Under the pieces are notes generated by a model that saw only the letters and a list, made by a program, of their open reading frames with translations, did not search any database and was not told where the DNA came from. This document shows, one piece after another, positions 50,161 through 59,017 of a DNA stretch of 64,000 nt. The first letter of the stretch is position 1. Each line of letters starts with the position of its first letter. This DNA comes from Desulfovibrio aminophilus (lineage in GTDB: Bacteria > Desulfobacterota > Desulfovibrionia > Desulfovibrionales > Desulfovibrionaceae): contig NZ_JAMHGA010000032.1 in the NCBI RefSeq assembly GCF_023660105.1, positions 1-64,000 of the forward strand. Direction: 5' to 3'. The position numbers and the translations under genes were made by a program.

Positions 50161-51701
50161 GCCGCCCCACCCCCATCCTCCTGCTCATCCTGGACGGCTG
50201 GGGCCAGGCCCCGGCCGGGCCGGGAAACGCCGTATCCCTGGCCCGCACGCCCAACCTGGACCGCCTCCTGGCCGGGAACCCCCACGCCCTGTTGCGCTGC
50301 TCGGGCCGCGCCGTGGGCCTGCCCGAGGGCTTCATGGGCAACTCCGAGGTGGGGCACATGAACATCGGCGCGGGCCGCGTGGTCTACCAGGACATGACCC
50401 GCATCGACCTGGCCGTCGAGGACGGCTCGTTCGCCGCCAATCCGGCATTCACCGGGCTCTGCGGGGCGGTGCGCGCCTCGGGCGGACGCCTGCATCTCAT
50501 GGGCTTGGTTTCGGACGGCGGGGTCCACAGCCACCAGAACCACATCCACGCCCTGCTGGAGGCGGCCCGGAACCAGGGCGTGGCCCAGGTCTTCGTGCAC
50601 GTCTTCCTGGACGGCCGCGACACCCCGCCGGACAGCGGAGTGAACTACGTCCGGGCCCTGGCCGAGCGGATGAGCGCGATCGGCGTCGGCCGCATCGCCA
50701 CGCTCACGGGCCGCTACTACGCCATGGACCGCGACCGCCACTTCGAGCGCAACGAGCCCGCCTGGCGGGCCCTGGTGCTCGGCGAGGGCGAGGCCGTGGC
50801 GGACCCGGTGGAGGCCGTGCGCGCGGCCTACGCCCAGGGCCAGACCGACGAGTTCGTCAAGCCCCGCGTGGTGGTGGAGGACGGCGTGCCCGTGGGCCGC
50901 ATCCTCGACGGCGACGGGGTGTTCTTCTTCAATTTCCGGGCCGACCGCGCCCGCCAGATCGTCCGGGCCCTGTTCGAGGAGGACTTCCGGGAGTTCGCGC
51001 GGCCGGTGTTTCCCCGCCTCGCGGGCCTGGCCACCATGACCCGTTACGAGCAGTCCTTTCCCCTGCCGGTGGCCTTCCCGCCCCAGGACCTGGGGGACAC
51101 CCTGGGAGAGACCGTGTCCCGCGCGGGGCTGCGCCAGCTGCGCATCGCCGAGACCGAGAAGTACGCCCACGTGACCTATTTCCTGAACTGCGGCCGCGAG
51201 GAGCCCTTTCCGGGCGAGGACCGGGTGCTCATCCCCTCGCCCCGGGACGTGGCCACCTACGACCTGAAGCCCGGCATGAGCGCGGTCCAGGTCACGGACA
51301 CCCTGCTGGAGAAGTGGGACGGATACGATCTGGCCGTGTGCAACCTGGCCAACCTGGACATGGTCGGCCATACCGGCATCATCCCGGCGGCGGTGGAGGC
51401 CTGCGAGGCGGTGGACGCCTGCGTGGGCCGCCTGGCCGAGCGTGTCCTGTCCGGCGGCGGGCACCTGCTCGTCACGGCCGACCACGGCAACGCCGAGGAG
51501 ATGATCGACAAGAACGGCGGACCCCAGACCGCCCACAGCACGAATCCCGTGGCCCTGGTGTACGCCGGGCCCGAGGCCGGAACGGTCCGGCTGCGTCCCG
51601 GCGTCCTCGGCGACATCGCCCCCACCATCCTGGACCTCTGGGGCCTGCCCAGGCCCGAGGCCATGACCGGCGCGTCCCTGCTGACGCGAGGAGAATCCTG
51701 A
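50157..51701 (+). CDS. gpmI: 2,3-bisphosphoglycerate-independent phosphoglycerate mutase
   Basis: A 514-residue Mn-dependent alkaline-phosphatase-fold mutase. It has the N-terminal metal site ILLLILDGWG, catalytic Ser in MGNSEVGHMNIGAGR, and C-terminal metal motifs NLANLDMVGHTG and TADHGNAEEM. It interconverts 3- and 2-phosphoglycerate in glycolysis and gluconeogenesis. Start ATG 50157 overlaps rsfS; the stop TGA overlaps the next ATG by one base. Confidence 0.97.
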   Translation: MSRPTPILLLILDGWGQAPAGPGNAVSLARTPNLDRLLAGNPHALLRCSGRAVGLPEGFMGNSEVGHMNIGAGRVVYQDMTRIDLAVEDGSFAANPAFTGLCGAVRASGGRLHLMGLVSDGGVHSHQNHIHALLEAARNQGVAQVFVHVFLDGRDTPPDSGVNYVRALAERMSAIGVGRIATLTGRYYAMDRDRHFERNEPAWRALVLGEGEAVADPVEAVRAAYAQGQTDEFVKPRVVVEDGVPVGRILDGDGVFFFNFRADRARQIVRALFEEDFREFARPVFPRLAGLATMTRYEQSFPLPVAFPPQDLGDTLGETVSRAGLRQLRIAETEKYAHVTYFLNCGREEPFPGEDRVLIPSPRDVATYDLKPGMSAVQVTDTLLEKWDGYDLAVCNLANLDMVGHTGIIPAAVEACEAVDACVGRLAERVLSGGGHLLVTADHGNAEEMIDKNGGPQTAHSTNPVALVYAGPEAGTVRLRPGVLGDIAPTILDLWGLPRPEAMTGASLLTRGES

Positions 51702-51940
51702 TGGAGTCCAAGAAGCCGCTGACCCCCGTGAAGCCCACGGGCATGGAGGTCATCTACCTCTATCCCTGTCCGTTCTGCGAACGCGAGGTGCCGCTCATCG
51801 CGCCCACCCGCCCGGCCATGGCCCAGTGCGACGCCTGCCGCAAGAACTTCCCCATCGTGCCGGTCGATGACCGGACCATCCGCTACTTCAAGATCATGCT
51901 CGCCGGGGGCAAGGCCAGCATTGACCCGGACTTTCTTTAA
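51701..51940 (+). CDS. Small zinc-ribbon-like protein
   Basis: A 79-residue protein with two CxxC knuckles (CPFC at ~23-26 and CDAC at ~44-47) spaced as in a zinc ribbon, followed by a strand-helix pair. The start ATG overlaps the gpmI stop (TGATG) with AGGAGAA upstream. It is the last gene before a terminator. Its function is unknown; the Cys pairs point to structural zinc. Confidence 0.8.
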   Translation: MESKKPLTPVKPTGMEVIYLYPCPFCEREVPLIAPTRPAMAQCDACRKNFPIVPVDDRTIRYFKIMLAGGKASIDPDFL

Positions 51941-51984
51941 GTGAAACTTTAGCTGTCATTGTAACATCCTGGTTTTCATAAAAC

Positions 51985-52025
51985 AAGAAGCCGCGCTCCC
52001 TCGGGGGCGCGGCTTCTTGTCGTTT
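51985..52025 (+). terminator. Intrinsic terminator of the nitroreductase-rsfS-gpmI operon
   Basis: An 11-bp stem AAGAAGCCGCG/CGCGGCTTCTT extended by CTCCC/GGGGG, followed by GTCGTTTT. Confidence 0.88.
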
Positions 52026-52119
52026 TCCCTGTTCTGGAGCCGGCTTGGCTGGCAACCCTCCGCAATGCTTCTAGAAAAATACCAGAATGCATTAATCTTA
52101 TTGGAATTGCTCGTTTTTC

Positions 52120-53016
52120 TTATTTCGCTTGTTTTCCGGTCTGCTGCAGGGCGTTGCCCGCGATGATGCAGACGAGGCCGGCCAGGGTCGAGGCCCGGAT
52201 CGCCTCGCCGAGCAGGAAGTGGATGAAGACCAGGGAGAGGAAGGGCGAGAGGAAGATGAGGTTGGCCACCCGCGCCGTGCCCGAGGGCGAACGCGCGGCC
52301 AGGCGCATGGCCGAGAGCCAGAGCACGAAGGTCAGGCCCATCTCGAACAGGCCCACGTAGGCCCCGGCCAGGAGCCCGCTCCAGCCCAGGGGCGGCGGGG
52401 AGGAAAAGAGCAGGGTCGCCGCCAGGATGCAAGGGAACGCGGTCAGGAAGTTGAGCAGCAGGGCGGCCACCGGGTCGGCCTTGAGCCGGGTGTTGCCGAT
52501 CCAGTACAGGGCCCAGAGCAGGGTGCTGCCCAGGGCCAGGGCCACGCCCTGGGGATTGGCGAAGCGCAGGCCCGCCAGGTCGCCCCGGCAGGAGATGACC
52601 ACCACCCCGGCATAGCTGATGAGGATGGCGGCCAGGTCCCGGGGCCGCAGCCGCTGGCCCAGCAGGGGCACGGCCAGCAGGCTCAGGGTCACGGCCCAGG
52701 TGTAGTTCAGGGGCTGGGCCTCCTGGGCGGGCAGCAGGGCGTAGGCCTGGAACAGGACCACGTAGTAGAGGAACGGGTTGAGCAGGCCCAGGCCGCAGCA
52801 AAGGAGCTTTTCGCGCCGGGGCATGGAGCGCAGGAGCCCCAGGCGGCCCCGGGCGGCCAGCACCGCCAGCAGGGCCAGGCTGGAGACCGCGTCGGCCACC
52901 AGCAGAAGCTGGAGCGGGTCGAGGGTGCGCAGGGCGATCTTGAAGGCTGTGGCCACCGTGCTCCAGACGAGCACGGCCAGTCCGCCGCAGAGATACGCCC
53001 TGCGCTGGTCGTCCAT
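52120..53016 (-). CDS. EamA-family (DMT superfamily) transporter
   Basis: A 298-residue inner-membrane protein with ten predicted helices in two EamA repeats. Repeat 1 begins LCGGLAVLVWSTVATAFKIAL and repeat 2 begins GVALALGSTLLWALYWIGNT. Each ends in the usual GE/AxIGGxLI-like helix (LISYAGVVVIS; LLGEAIRASTLAGLVCIIAG). Such proteins export amino acids or small metabolites; no substrate can be assigned. It lies nine bases downstream of the LOG-family gene, hence cotranscribed. Confidence 0.9.
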   Translation of the reverse strand: MDDQRRAYLCGGLAVLVWSTVATAFKIALRTLDPLQLLLVADAVSSLALLAVLAARGRLGLLRSMPRREKLLCCGLGLLNPFLYYVVLFQAYALLPAQEAQPLNYTWAVTLSLLAVPLLGQRLRPRDLAAILISYAGVVVISCRGDLAGLRFANPQGVALALGSTLLWALYWIGNTRLKADPVAALLLNFLTAFPCILAATLLFSSPPPLGWSGLLAGAYVGLFEMGLTFVLWLSAMRLAARSPSGTARVANLIFLSPFLSLVFIHFLLGEAIRASTLAGLVCIIAGNALQQTGKQAK

Positions 53017-53025
53017 GTCCCGCGC

Positions 53026-53682
53026 CTAGAGGATGACGCGCTTTTTGATGATGCCCACGGCCTCTTCCGGCGAGTCCGTGACCGTGAAGAGGTCCAGATC
53101 CGCCTCGTGGCAGAAGCTGTTGGACACCAGCTGGTTCTTGAACCAGTCCACCAGCCCGCCCCAGTAGTCCTTGCCCAGGAGCACGATGGGGAAGGGCTTG
53201 ATGCGCTTGGTCTGGATGAGCACCAGGGCCTCGGAGAGCTCGTCCAGGGTGCCGTAGCCGCCGGGCAGGGCGATGTAGGCCAGGGCGTACTTCACGAAGA
53301 TGAGCTTCCTGATGAAGAAGTAGCGGAAATCGCAGCGGACGTTCAGGTACTGGTTGTATTTCTGCTCCAGGGGCAGGTGGATGTGCAGGCCGATGGACTC
53401 GCCCCCGGCGTTGTAGCAGCCCTTGTTGGCCGCCTCCATGAGTCCGGGGCCGCCGCCGGTGATGACCGAGAAGCCCGCCTCGGCCAGGAGCCGGGCCAGG
53501 GTTTCGGTCTGGCGGTAGAGCGCGGTGTCGGGGGCCACGCGGGCCGACCCGAACACGGACACGGCCGGGCCGATCTCCGACAGGCTTTCGAAACCGTCCA
53601 CGATCTCGGACATGATTTTGAACATGCGCCAGGACTCGTGCATCGAGAGATTGTCGATGACGTACTGCTTGGATTGCTGCAT
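53026..53682 (-). CDS. LOG-family protein (Rossmann fold, lysine-decarboxylase-like)
   Basis: A 218-residue protein with the LOG signatures GGGPGLMEAANKGCYNAGG and LPGGYGTLDELSEAL. Family members hydrolyse nucleoside 5'-monophosphates such as cytokinin ribotides or AMP to base and ribose phosphate. It has an N-terminal helical extension of ~40 residues, as in the longer bacterial LOG group. The start at 53682 follows GAGGAGACCTC; the longer reading would cross the promoter. Confidence 0.92.
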   Translation of the reverse strand: MQQSKQYVIDNLSMHESWRMFKIMSEIVDGFESLSEIGPAVSVFGSARVAPDTALYRQTETLARLLAEAGFSVITGGGPGLMEAANKGCYNAGGESIGLHIHLPLEQKYNQYLNVRCDFRYFFIRKLIFVKYALAYIALPGGYGTLDELSEALVLIQTKRIKPFPIVLLGKDYWGGLVDWFKNQLVSNSFCHEADLDLFTVTDSPEEAVGIIKKRVIL

Positions 53683-53823
53683 GAGGTCTCCTCGGCGGTG
53701 TTGCTTGAAATCGCGATATGGGGCACTAGACGTTTTCGCGGGGCGTCGGCTCCGCTCCGGTCTTGTACACGGATTCCCGGCCGCCGGGAAGGGCGGCCCC
53801 ACAGGCCATCACGGGAGAACACG

Positions 53824-55434
53824 ATGAAGATCACCTTCCTGGGCGCGGCCCAGACCGTCACCGGCTCCTGCTACATCCTGGAGAACGGCCAGAACCGCTT
53901 CAGCATCGACTGCGGCATGCACCAGGGCAACGCCGAGATCGAGAAACGCAACCTGGACATGGCCCCCTATCGGCCCCAGGAGCTGGACTTCGTCCTGGTG
54001 ACCCACGCCCACATCGACCACACGGGACTGCTGCCCCGGCTGGTGGCCCAGGGCTTCAAGGGCCCCATCTACGCCACCCCGCCGACCCTGGACCTCATGC
54101 GCATCATGCTCCTGGACTCCGCGCACATCCAGGAGATGGAAGCCGAGTGGCGCTCCCGCAAGCGCCAGCGCCACGGCCAGGCCACGGAACCGGCCCTGTA
54201 CACCACGGCCGACGCCGAGGCCTGCCTGCCGCTGCTCAAGCCCGTGGAATACGACGCGGCCTTCGAGCCCGGCCCGGGCGTGCGCGTGACCTACCGCGAC
54301 GCGGGCCACATTCTGGGCTCCGCGCTCATCGAGCTGGAGTACGCCGAGAAGGAGGGCACCACCAAGCTCGTCTTCTCCGGCGACCTGGGACGGCCGGACC
54401 AGCTCCTCGTGTCCGATCCGAGCCACGTGGACACCACGGACTATCTCTTCCTGGAGTCCACCTACGGCGACCGCGACCACAAGGACGACCGCAACTCCCT
54501 GGACGAGCTGGCCGAGGCCGTGGCCTACGCCTACAAGAACGGCGAGAAGGTCATCATCCCGGCTTTCGCCGTGGAGCGCTCGCAGCAGATCATCTACGCC
54601 CTCTCCCTGCTGAGCGAGAAGAACCGCCTGCCCGCCGACATGCCGGTGTACCTGGACAGCCCCCTGGCCATCCAGGCCACGGAAATCTTCAAGAAGCACC
54701 CGGAGTACTTCGACCTGGAGACCCGCGAACGCATCGCCGCGGGCAAGAATCCCCTGGACCTGCCCAACCTGCGCTTCACCCAGAACACCGAGCAGTCCCG
54801 GGCCATCAACACGAGCAAGGGCCCGGCCGTGGTCATCTCGGCCAGCGGCATGGCCAACGCCGGACGCATCAAGCACCACCTGCGCCACAACCTCTGGCGC
54901 AAGGGCGCCAGCGTGGTCTTCGTGGGCTTCCAGGCCGCGGGCACGCCGGGCCGGAAGATCGTCAACGGGGCCAAGAAGATCACCATCCTCGGCGAGGAGG
55001 TGGCCGTGGCCGCCAAGATCTTCACCATCAACGGCTTCTCCGGCCACGCCGGCCAGTCCGAGCTCATGGCCTGGCTGCGGCGCTTCAAGGACCACAACCA
55101 CCTGCGCGTGATCCTGACCCACGGCGAACCCCACTCCCAGGAGGGGCTGGCCGAACTGGTGCGCCAGGAGCTGGGCGTGGAGGCCCACATCGCGGCCTAC
55201 CGCGAGGAGTTGATCCTCGAACCCGGTCTGGCCATGCGGCCCGTGGTGGACGTGGAGAAGGCCGCTCCGCGCATTGACTGGGAGTTCCTCTTGCAGGACA
55301 GCGAGCGGCTCTACGCCGAGTTCCGCAAGCGCGTGGAGCAGGTCCGGCAGCGCTCCTGGACGGACCAGACCGAGCTGCGCGACCGGGTCATGGACGTGAA
55401 CCGGCGCATGGTGGAGCTCATCTCCGAGCTGTAG
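53824..55434 (+). CDS. Metallo-beta-lactamase/beta-CASP RNA-processing nuclease
   Basis: A 536-residue CPSF-73-like nuclease. MBL motifs are visible: THAHIDHTG (His61, His63, Asp65, His66), DAGHILGSA and FSGDLGR. Beta-CASP motifs are ESTYGDRDH, IPAFAVERSQQ, VISASGMANAGRI and the final NGFSGHAGQ. The C-terminus has ~70 extra residues of charged helix. Homologues cut RNA endo- or exonucleolytically; the target is unknown. It is adjacent to rsmD with no gap (stop at 55434, start at 55435). Confidence 0.93.
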   Translation: MKITFLGAAQTVTGSCYILENGQNRFSIDCGMHQGNAEIEKRNLDMAPYRPQELDFVLVTHAHIDHTGLLPRLVAQGFKGPIYATPPTLDLMRIMLLDSAHIQEMEAEWRSRKRQRHGQATEPALYTTADAEACLPLLKPVEYDAAFEPGPGVRVTYRDAGHILGSALIELEYAEKEGTTKLVFSGDLGRPDQLLVSDPSHVDTTDYLFLESTYGDRDHKDDRNSLDELAEAVAYAYKNGEKVIIPAFAVERSQQIIYALSLLSEKNRLPADMPVYLDSPLAIQATEIFKKHPEYFDLETRERIAAGKNPLDLPNLRFTQNTEQSRAINTSKGPAVVISASGMANAGRIKHHLRHNLWRKGASVVFVGFQAAGTPGRKIVNGAKKITILGEEVAVAAKIFTINGFSGHAGQSELMAWLRRFKDHNHLRVILTHGEPHSQEGLAELVRQELGVEAHIAAYREELILEPGLAMRPVVDVEKAAPRIDWEFLLQDSERLYAEFRKRVEQVRQRSWTDQTELRDRVMDVNRRMVELISEL

Positions 55435-55992
55435 ATGCGGATCATCGCGGGAACCTATGGCGGCCGGAGCATCAAGACCGGCGAGGGACCGGGCTACCGC
55501 CCGGCAACGGGCAAGGTGCGCGGGGCCATGTTCTCCATGCTCGAGGCCCGGGGTCTGGTCTGGGACGGGCTGCGCGTCCTGGACGTCTTCGCCGGGAGCG
55601 GCAGCCTGGGCATCGAGGCCCTGAGCCGGGGCGCGGAGCTGGCCTGGTTCCTGGAGAAGGACGCCAAGGCGGCCGCGCTCATCGCCGACAACCTCAAGGT
55701 GCTCGGCGTCCCGGCCGGACGCTTCCGGGTCCTGCGCAAGGACGCCCTGGCCGTGCTCTCGCGGCCGCCGGAGCGGCCCTTCGGCCTGGCCTTCGTGGAC
55801 CCGCCCTACGGCCAGGGCCTTCTGGCCCCGGCGCTTGACAACTTGGTGCAAAAGCAGTGGATGGAAGAAGGGGGACTCGTCCTGGCCGAGGCCGAGGCCG
55901 GGTTGCCGCCTCTTCGGCCCCACGGGCTGGAACTTCTCACCGACCGGCTCTACGGTCAGACCAGGATCACGTTATGGAGCACAAGGCGCTGA
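55435..55992 (+). CDS. rsmD: 16S rRNA (guanine(966)-N(2))-methyltransferase
   Basis: A 185-residue SAM-dependent methyltransferase. The N-terminus MRIIAGTYGGRSIKT and substrate loop RPATGKVRGAMFSML are typical. The SAM site VLDVFAGSGSLGIEALSRGA and catalytic DPPYGQG (NPPY-type) follow. It modifies G966 of 16S rRNA in the small subunit. The 3' end overlaps coaD by 19 bp; the rsmD-coaD order is common. Confidence 0.96.
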   Translation: MRIIAGTYGGRSIKTGEGPGYRPATGKVRGAMFSMLEARGLVWDGLRVLDVFAGSGSLGIEALSRGAELAWFLEKDAKAAALIADNLKVLGVPAGRFRVLRKDALAVLSRPPERPFGLAFVDPPYGQGLLAPALDNLVQKQWMEEGGLVLAEAEAGLPPLRPHGLELLTDRLYGQTRITLWSTRR

Positions 55993-56492
55993 ATCCCCGC
56001 CTGGCGGTCTACCCGGGCACCTTCGACCCCCTGACCAAGGGCCACCTCTCCATCACCAGCCGAGGGCTGATGATCTTCGACCGGGTCATCCTGGCCGTGG
56101 CCAGGAGCACGCCCAAGAAGACGCTCTTCAGCGTGGACGAGCGCGTGGAGCTGGCCCGGGAGGTCTTCCGGGAGCAGCCCAACGTGCTGGTGGAGTCCTT
56201 CGACGGCCTGCTTATCGACTACGTGACCCGGCGGGGGGCCGGGGCCGTGCTGCGCGGCCTGCGCGCCGTGTCGGACTTCGAGTACGAGTTCCAGATGGCG
56301 CTCATGAACCGCCGCCTGGCCCGGGACATCCAGACCGTGTTTCTGATGACCGACTACAAGTGGATGTACCTCTCCTCGACGATCGTGAAGGAAGTGGCCT
56401 GCCACGGCGGGAACGTGAAGGGCCTCGTGCCCGACGAGGTGGTCAGCCCGCTCTACGCCCGCTGCGTGGCCCGGGCCCGCGAAGGGGCCTGA
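55974..56492 (+). CDS. coaD: Phosphopantetheine adenylyltransferase
   Basis: A 172-residue enzyme of coenzyme A synthesis. The T/HxGH nucleotidyltransferase motif is in AVYPGTFDPLTKGHLSI. The ISSTIVKE-type signature appears as YLSSTIVKEVACHGG, with RGLRAVSDFEYEFQMALMN between. The start ATG 55974 lies inside rsmD; further upstream in frame is shadow. Followed by miaA after 7 bp. Confidence 0.97.
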   Translation: MEHKALNPRLAVYPGTFDPLTKGHLSITSRGLMIFDRVILAVARSTPKKTLFSVDERVELAREVFREQPNVLVESFDGLLIDYVTRRGAGAVLRGLRAVSDFEYEFQMALMNRRLARDIQTVFLMTDYKWMYLSSTIVKEVACHGGNVKGLVPDEVVSPLYARCVARAREGA

Positions 56493-56499
56493 CGCGCGC

Positions 56500-57414
56500 A
56501 TGGAGCGCGTGCGCGTCCTCTGCCTGGCCGGTCCCACGGGCACGGGCAAGACCGGGGCGGCCCTGGCCGTGGCCCGGGAAATCCCGGCCGTGGTGGTCAA
56601 TTTCGACTCCCGCCAGGTCTACGCCGACCTGCCCATCGTCACGGCCCAGCCCGACGCCGGGGAGCGGGCCGTCTGCCCGCATCGGCTGTACGGCTTCCTG
56701 CCCACGGCCGAGAGCCTTACCGCCGCCGCCTTCGCCGAGCTGGCCCGCCGGGAGGTCCGGGAGGCCGCCGGGGCCGGGAGGCTGCCCATCCTGGTGGGCG
56801 GCACCGGGCTCTATCTGCGCGCCATCCTGCACGGCCTGGCCCCCATTCCGCCCATCCCCGCCGAGGTCCGCGAGGCCGTCCTCGCGCGGCTGCGCGCCGA
56901 GGGCGCCCAGGCCCTGCACGCCGAGCTGTCGCGCCTGGACCCGGAGTACGCCGCGCGCATCCATCCCAACGACGGCCAGCGCAACGCCCGGGCCCTGGAA
57001 GTCCTTCGGGCCACGGGCCGGACCCTGACCTGGTGGCACAACGAAGGCTCCGAGGCCGCGCCCTTCGAGCCGCTGCTCCTGGGCCTGGGCACGGATCTGG
57101 CCGCCCTGGAGCCGGTGCTGGCCGCGCGGGTGCGGGCCATGCTGGAGGCCGGGGCCCTGGACGAGGTGCGCCGGGCCCTGGAGCGTTGCCCGGACCCGGA
57201 GGCTCCGGGCTTCAGCGGCATCGGCTGTCCCGAGCTGCTGGCCCACCTGCGGGGGGAGTGCGGCCTGGAGCAGGCCGTGGAGCGCTGGATCAAAAACACC
57301 CGGGCCTACGCCAAACGTCAGTTCACCTGGTTCCGGGCCGTGCCCGGCTTGCGCTGGCTGGCCCCGGGGGACGGGGCGGGCGTGCTCGCCGCCGCCTTGG
57401 AATGGTTGAATTAG
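56500..57414 (+). CDS. miaA: tRNA dimethylallyltransferase
   Basis: A 304-residue enzyme adding dimethylallyl to A37 of UNN-decoding tRNAs. It has the P-loop LAGPTGTGKTGAALA, FDSRQVYADLPIVTAQP, GGTGLYLRAIL and the C-terminal KRQFTWFR motif. Last gene of the rsmD-coaD-miaA cluster. Its stop overlaps by four bases the 3' end of the convergent sixA. Confidence 0.97.
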   Translation: MERVRVLCLAGPTGTGKTGAALAVAREIPAVVVNFDSRQVYADLPIVTAQPDAGERAVCPHRLYGFLPTAESLTAAAFAELARREVREAAGAGRLPILVGGTGLYLRAILHGLAPIPPIPAEVREAVLARLRAEGAQALHAELSRLDPEYAARIHPNDGQRNARALEVLRATGRTLTWWHNEGSEAAPFEPLLLGLGTDLAALEPVLAARVRAMLEAGALDEVRRALERCPDPEAPGFSGIGCPELLAHLRGECGLEQAVERWIKNTRAYAKRQFTWFRAVPGLRWLAPGDGAGVLAAALEWLN

Positions 57415-57911
57415 GCCGCGGTCCCGGCCATCAGTTGCAGGTGCTGGGCCTTGAGCAGCCAGAGCAGCGCGCCGTTGCGCGCCGCCAGGTGCGGAACCTC
57501 GATGCAGAGCAGGCCGCCGTTCTCCAGGCCGAGGGCGATGGGCTCGGGGAAGGGGGAGAGGAGTTGGGAGGCCATGAGCGCCAGGTTGGGCAGGTGCCCG
57601 GCCACGAAGAGCGCGGCCCGCTTGTCGAACTGGTGCAGGAACCCCAGCCCGGCCTCGGCCGGGGCCGAGGGCTTGAGCTCAGCGGACTGGGCGATGCGCC
57701 GGGGGTCGAAGCCCGTGGCCTTGGCCACGATCTCGGCGGTCTGGATGGCCCGGGACTTGTTGCTGGCGGCCACGGCCTCGAAGCGCAGGCCGAGCAGGCG
57801 CATGGCCCGCGCGGCTTTTTCGATCTGGCCCCGGCCCACCGGGCTGAGCGGCTGTTCGGGATTGATCTCCCGGGGCAGGCAGGCCCCGTGTTGCATGAAG
57901 TAGACGAGCAT
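57411..57911 (-). CDS. sixA: SixA-type phosphohistidine phosphatase
   Basis: A 166-residue histidine phosphatase. The usual N-terminal RHG is QHG here (YFMQHGACLP), a substitution seen in many SixA-like proteins by memory. SPVGRGQIEKAARAM, SNKSRAIQTAEIVA (second Arg) and AGHLPNLALMASQLL (second catalytic His) are in place. SixA dephosphorylates phosphohistidine on phosphocarrier or Hpt proteins; an orphan Hpt protein is encoded at 45248. The start at 57911 follows GGAGGG. Confidence 0.88.
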   Translation of the reverse strand: MLVYFMQHGACLPREINPEQPLSPVGRGQIEKAARAMRLLGLRFEAVAASNKSRAIQTAEIVAKATGFDPRRIAQSAELKPSAPAEAGLGFLHQFDKRAALFVAGHLPNLALMASQLLSPFPEPIALGLENGGLLCIEVPHLAARNGALLWLLKAQHLQLMAGTAA

Positions 57912-58053
57912 GGGCCCTCCGCAGGCCGGTGTCGGCTGTTTTTCACAGGCTAGCACGCCCCGGGACCGCGCCGCAAGGCCGCGGCCTTGCGCTCCGGGTC
58001 CCGGCGGGGTACACCCTGGAACGGCGTCATCCGCCGCGGACGAGGCGAAAAGC

Positions 58054-59013
58054 ATGCGAAAATCGACCACCGTGATTCTTTTCCTGGCCGCCTGGGCCCT
58101 GTCCTGGACCGCGTCCCCGGCGTTCGCCGAGGCGCGGGTGGACTGGACGCGGGGCCAGGTCGAGGCCCGGGCCTTCGAGCCCGTGGACCCGGACCCCTAT
58201 GCGCCCACCGGCGATCCGGCCGTGGCCCTGCGCAAGGCCGCCCTGGCCGCCCGCAAGGAGCTGCTGGAGGCCGTCGCGGCCATCCGCTTCGACGCCGATT
58301 TCGGCGTGGGCGGGCTGCTGTCCCGGGACCAGGCCCTGGCCGGACGGGTGCGCGGCCTGTTGCAGAACTCGCCCTTCCAGGGCGCCGAGGGCCAGGACGC
58401 CGATGGCCGCCGGGGCATGGCGGCCACGGCCGAGGCCAGGCTTTCCGGGCCGCTGCTCGACCTGCTCATGCCGCCGTCCCTGGTCCAGTTCCAGAGCGCC
58501 GTGCCGCCGCGCCGCACCCTGGCCCCGCGGGCCGCGCCGCAGCCCGGCCTGACCACCCTGGCCCCGTCTCCGGCTCCGGCCCCCGGCCTGCTTCAGGTTC
58601 CGGCCGCGCCGGGCGGACCCTCGGCGAACACCGGCCTGATCGTGGACGCCCGCGCCCTGCCCCTGATCCCGGCGCTCCTGCCGGTGATTCTGGACGAGTC
58701 CGGCACGGGCCTCTACGGCGCGTTCCTGGTCGCGCGCGCCGCCGCCCTGGCCAACCGTCTGGTGCTCTATACCGCCTCGGTCGACGACCCGGCCGTGCGC
58801 GAGCGCTGCGGGGCCCAGCCCCTGCACGTGAAGGCCGTGTCCCTGGGACCCTCGAACGTCGATCCCGTGCTCTCGTCCGGGGACGCCGAACGGGTCCGGG
58901 CCCTGATGCGCAATCCCGAAGCCCTGGCGCGCTGCGCCGTGGCCGTCCTGTGGACGCCTCCGGCCGTGGAGGCCGCCGCTCCCACCCCTGAAAGCAACGA
59001 CGCCCCGAGGTGA
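58054..59013 (+). CDS. Exported protein of unknown function
   Basis: A 319-residue protein with a clear signal peptide (MRKSTTVILFLAAWALSWTA, cleavage after SPAFA). The first third (DWTRGQVEARAFEPV, a helix of ALRKAALAARKELLEAV) resembles LPP20/FlgT-type periplasmic proteins. A Pro-rich linker (~150-190) leads to a C-terminal alpha/beta domain (NTGLIVDARALPLIPALLPVIL). It is followed four bases later by another exported protein, so the two probably act together in the envelope. I do not recognise a named family. Confidence 0.8.
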   Translation: MRKSTTVILFLAAWALSWTASPAFAEARVDWTRGQVEARAFEPVDPDPYAPTGDPAVALRKAALAARKELLEAVAAIRFDADFGVGGLLSRDQALAGRVRGLLQNSPFQGAEGQDADGRRGMAATAEARLSGPLLDLLMPPSLVQFQSAVPPRRTLAPRAAPQPGLTTLAPSPAPAPGLLQVPAAPGGPSANTGLIVDARALPLIPALLPVILDESGTGLYGAFLVARAAALANRLVLYTASVDDPAVRERCGAQPLHVKAVSLGPSNVDPVLSSGDAERVRALMRNPEALARCAVAVLWTPPAVEAAAPTPESNDAPR

Positions 59014-59017
59014 CCGC

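Noticed and set aside
52129-53823. Plus-strand extension of the beta-CASP frame upstream to 52129 (a giant fused protein)
   Set aside because: The upstream 565 codons are the antisense shadow of the EamA and LOG genes. A proper ribosome site and the conserved N-terminus start at 53824.
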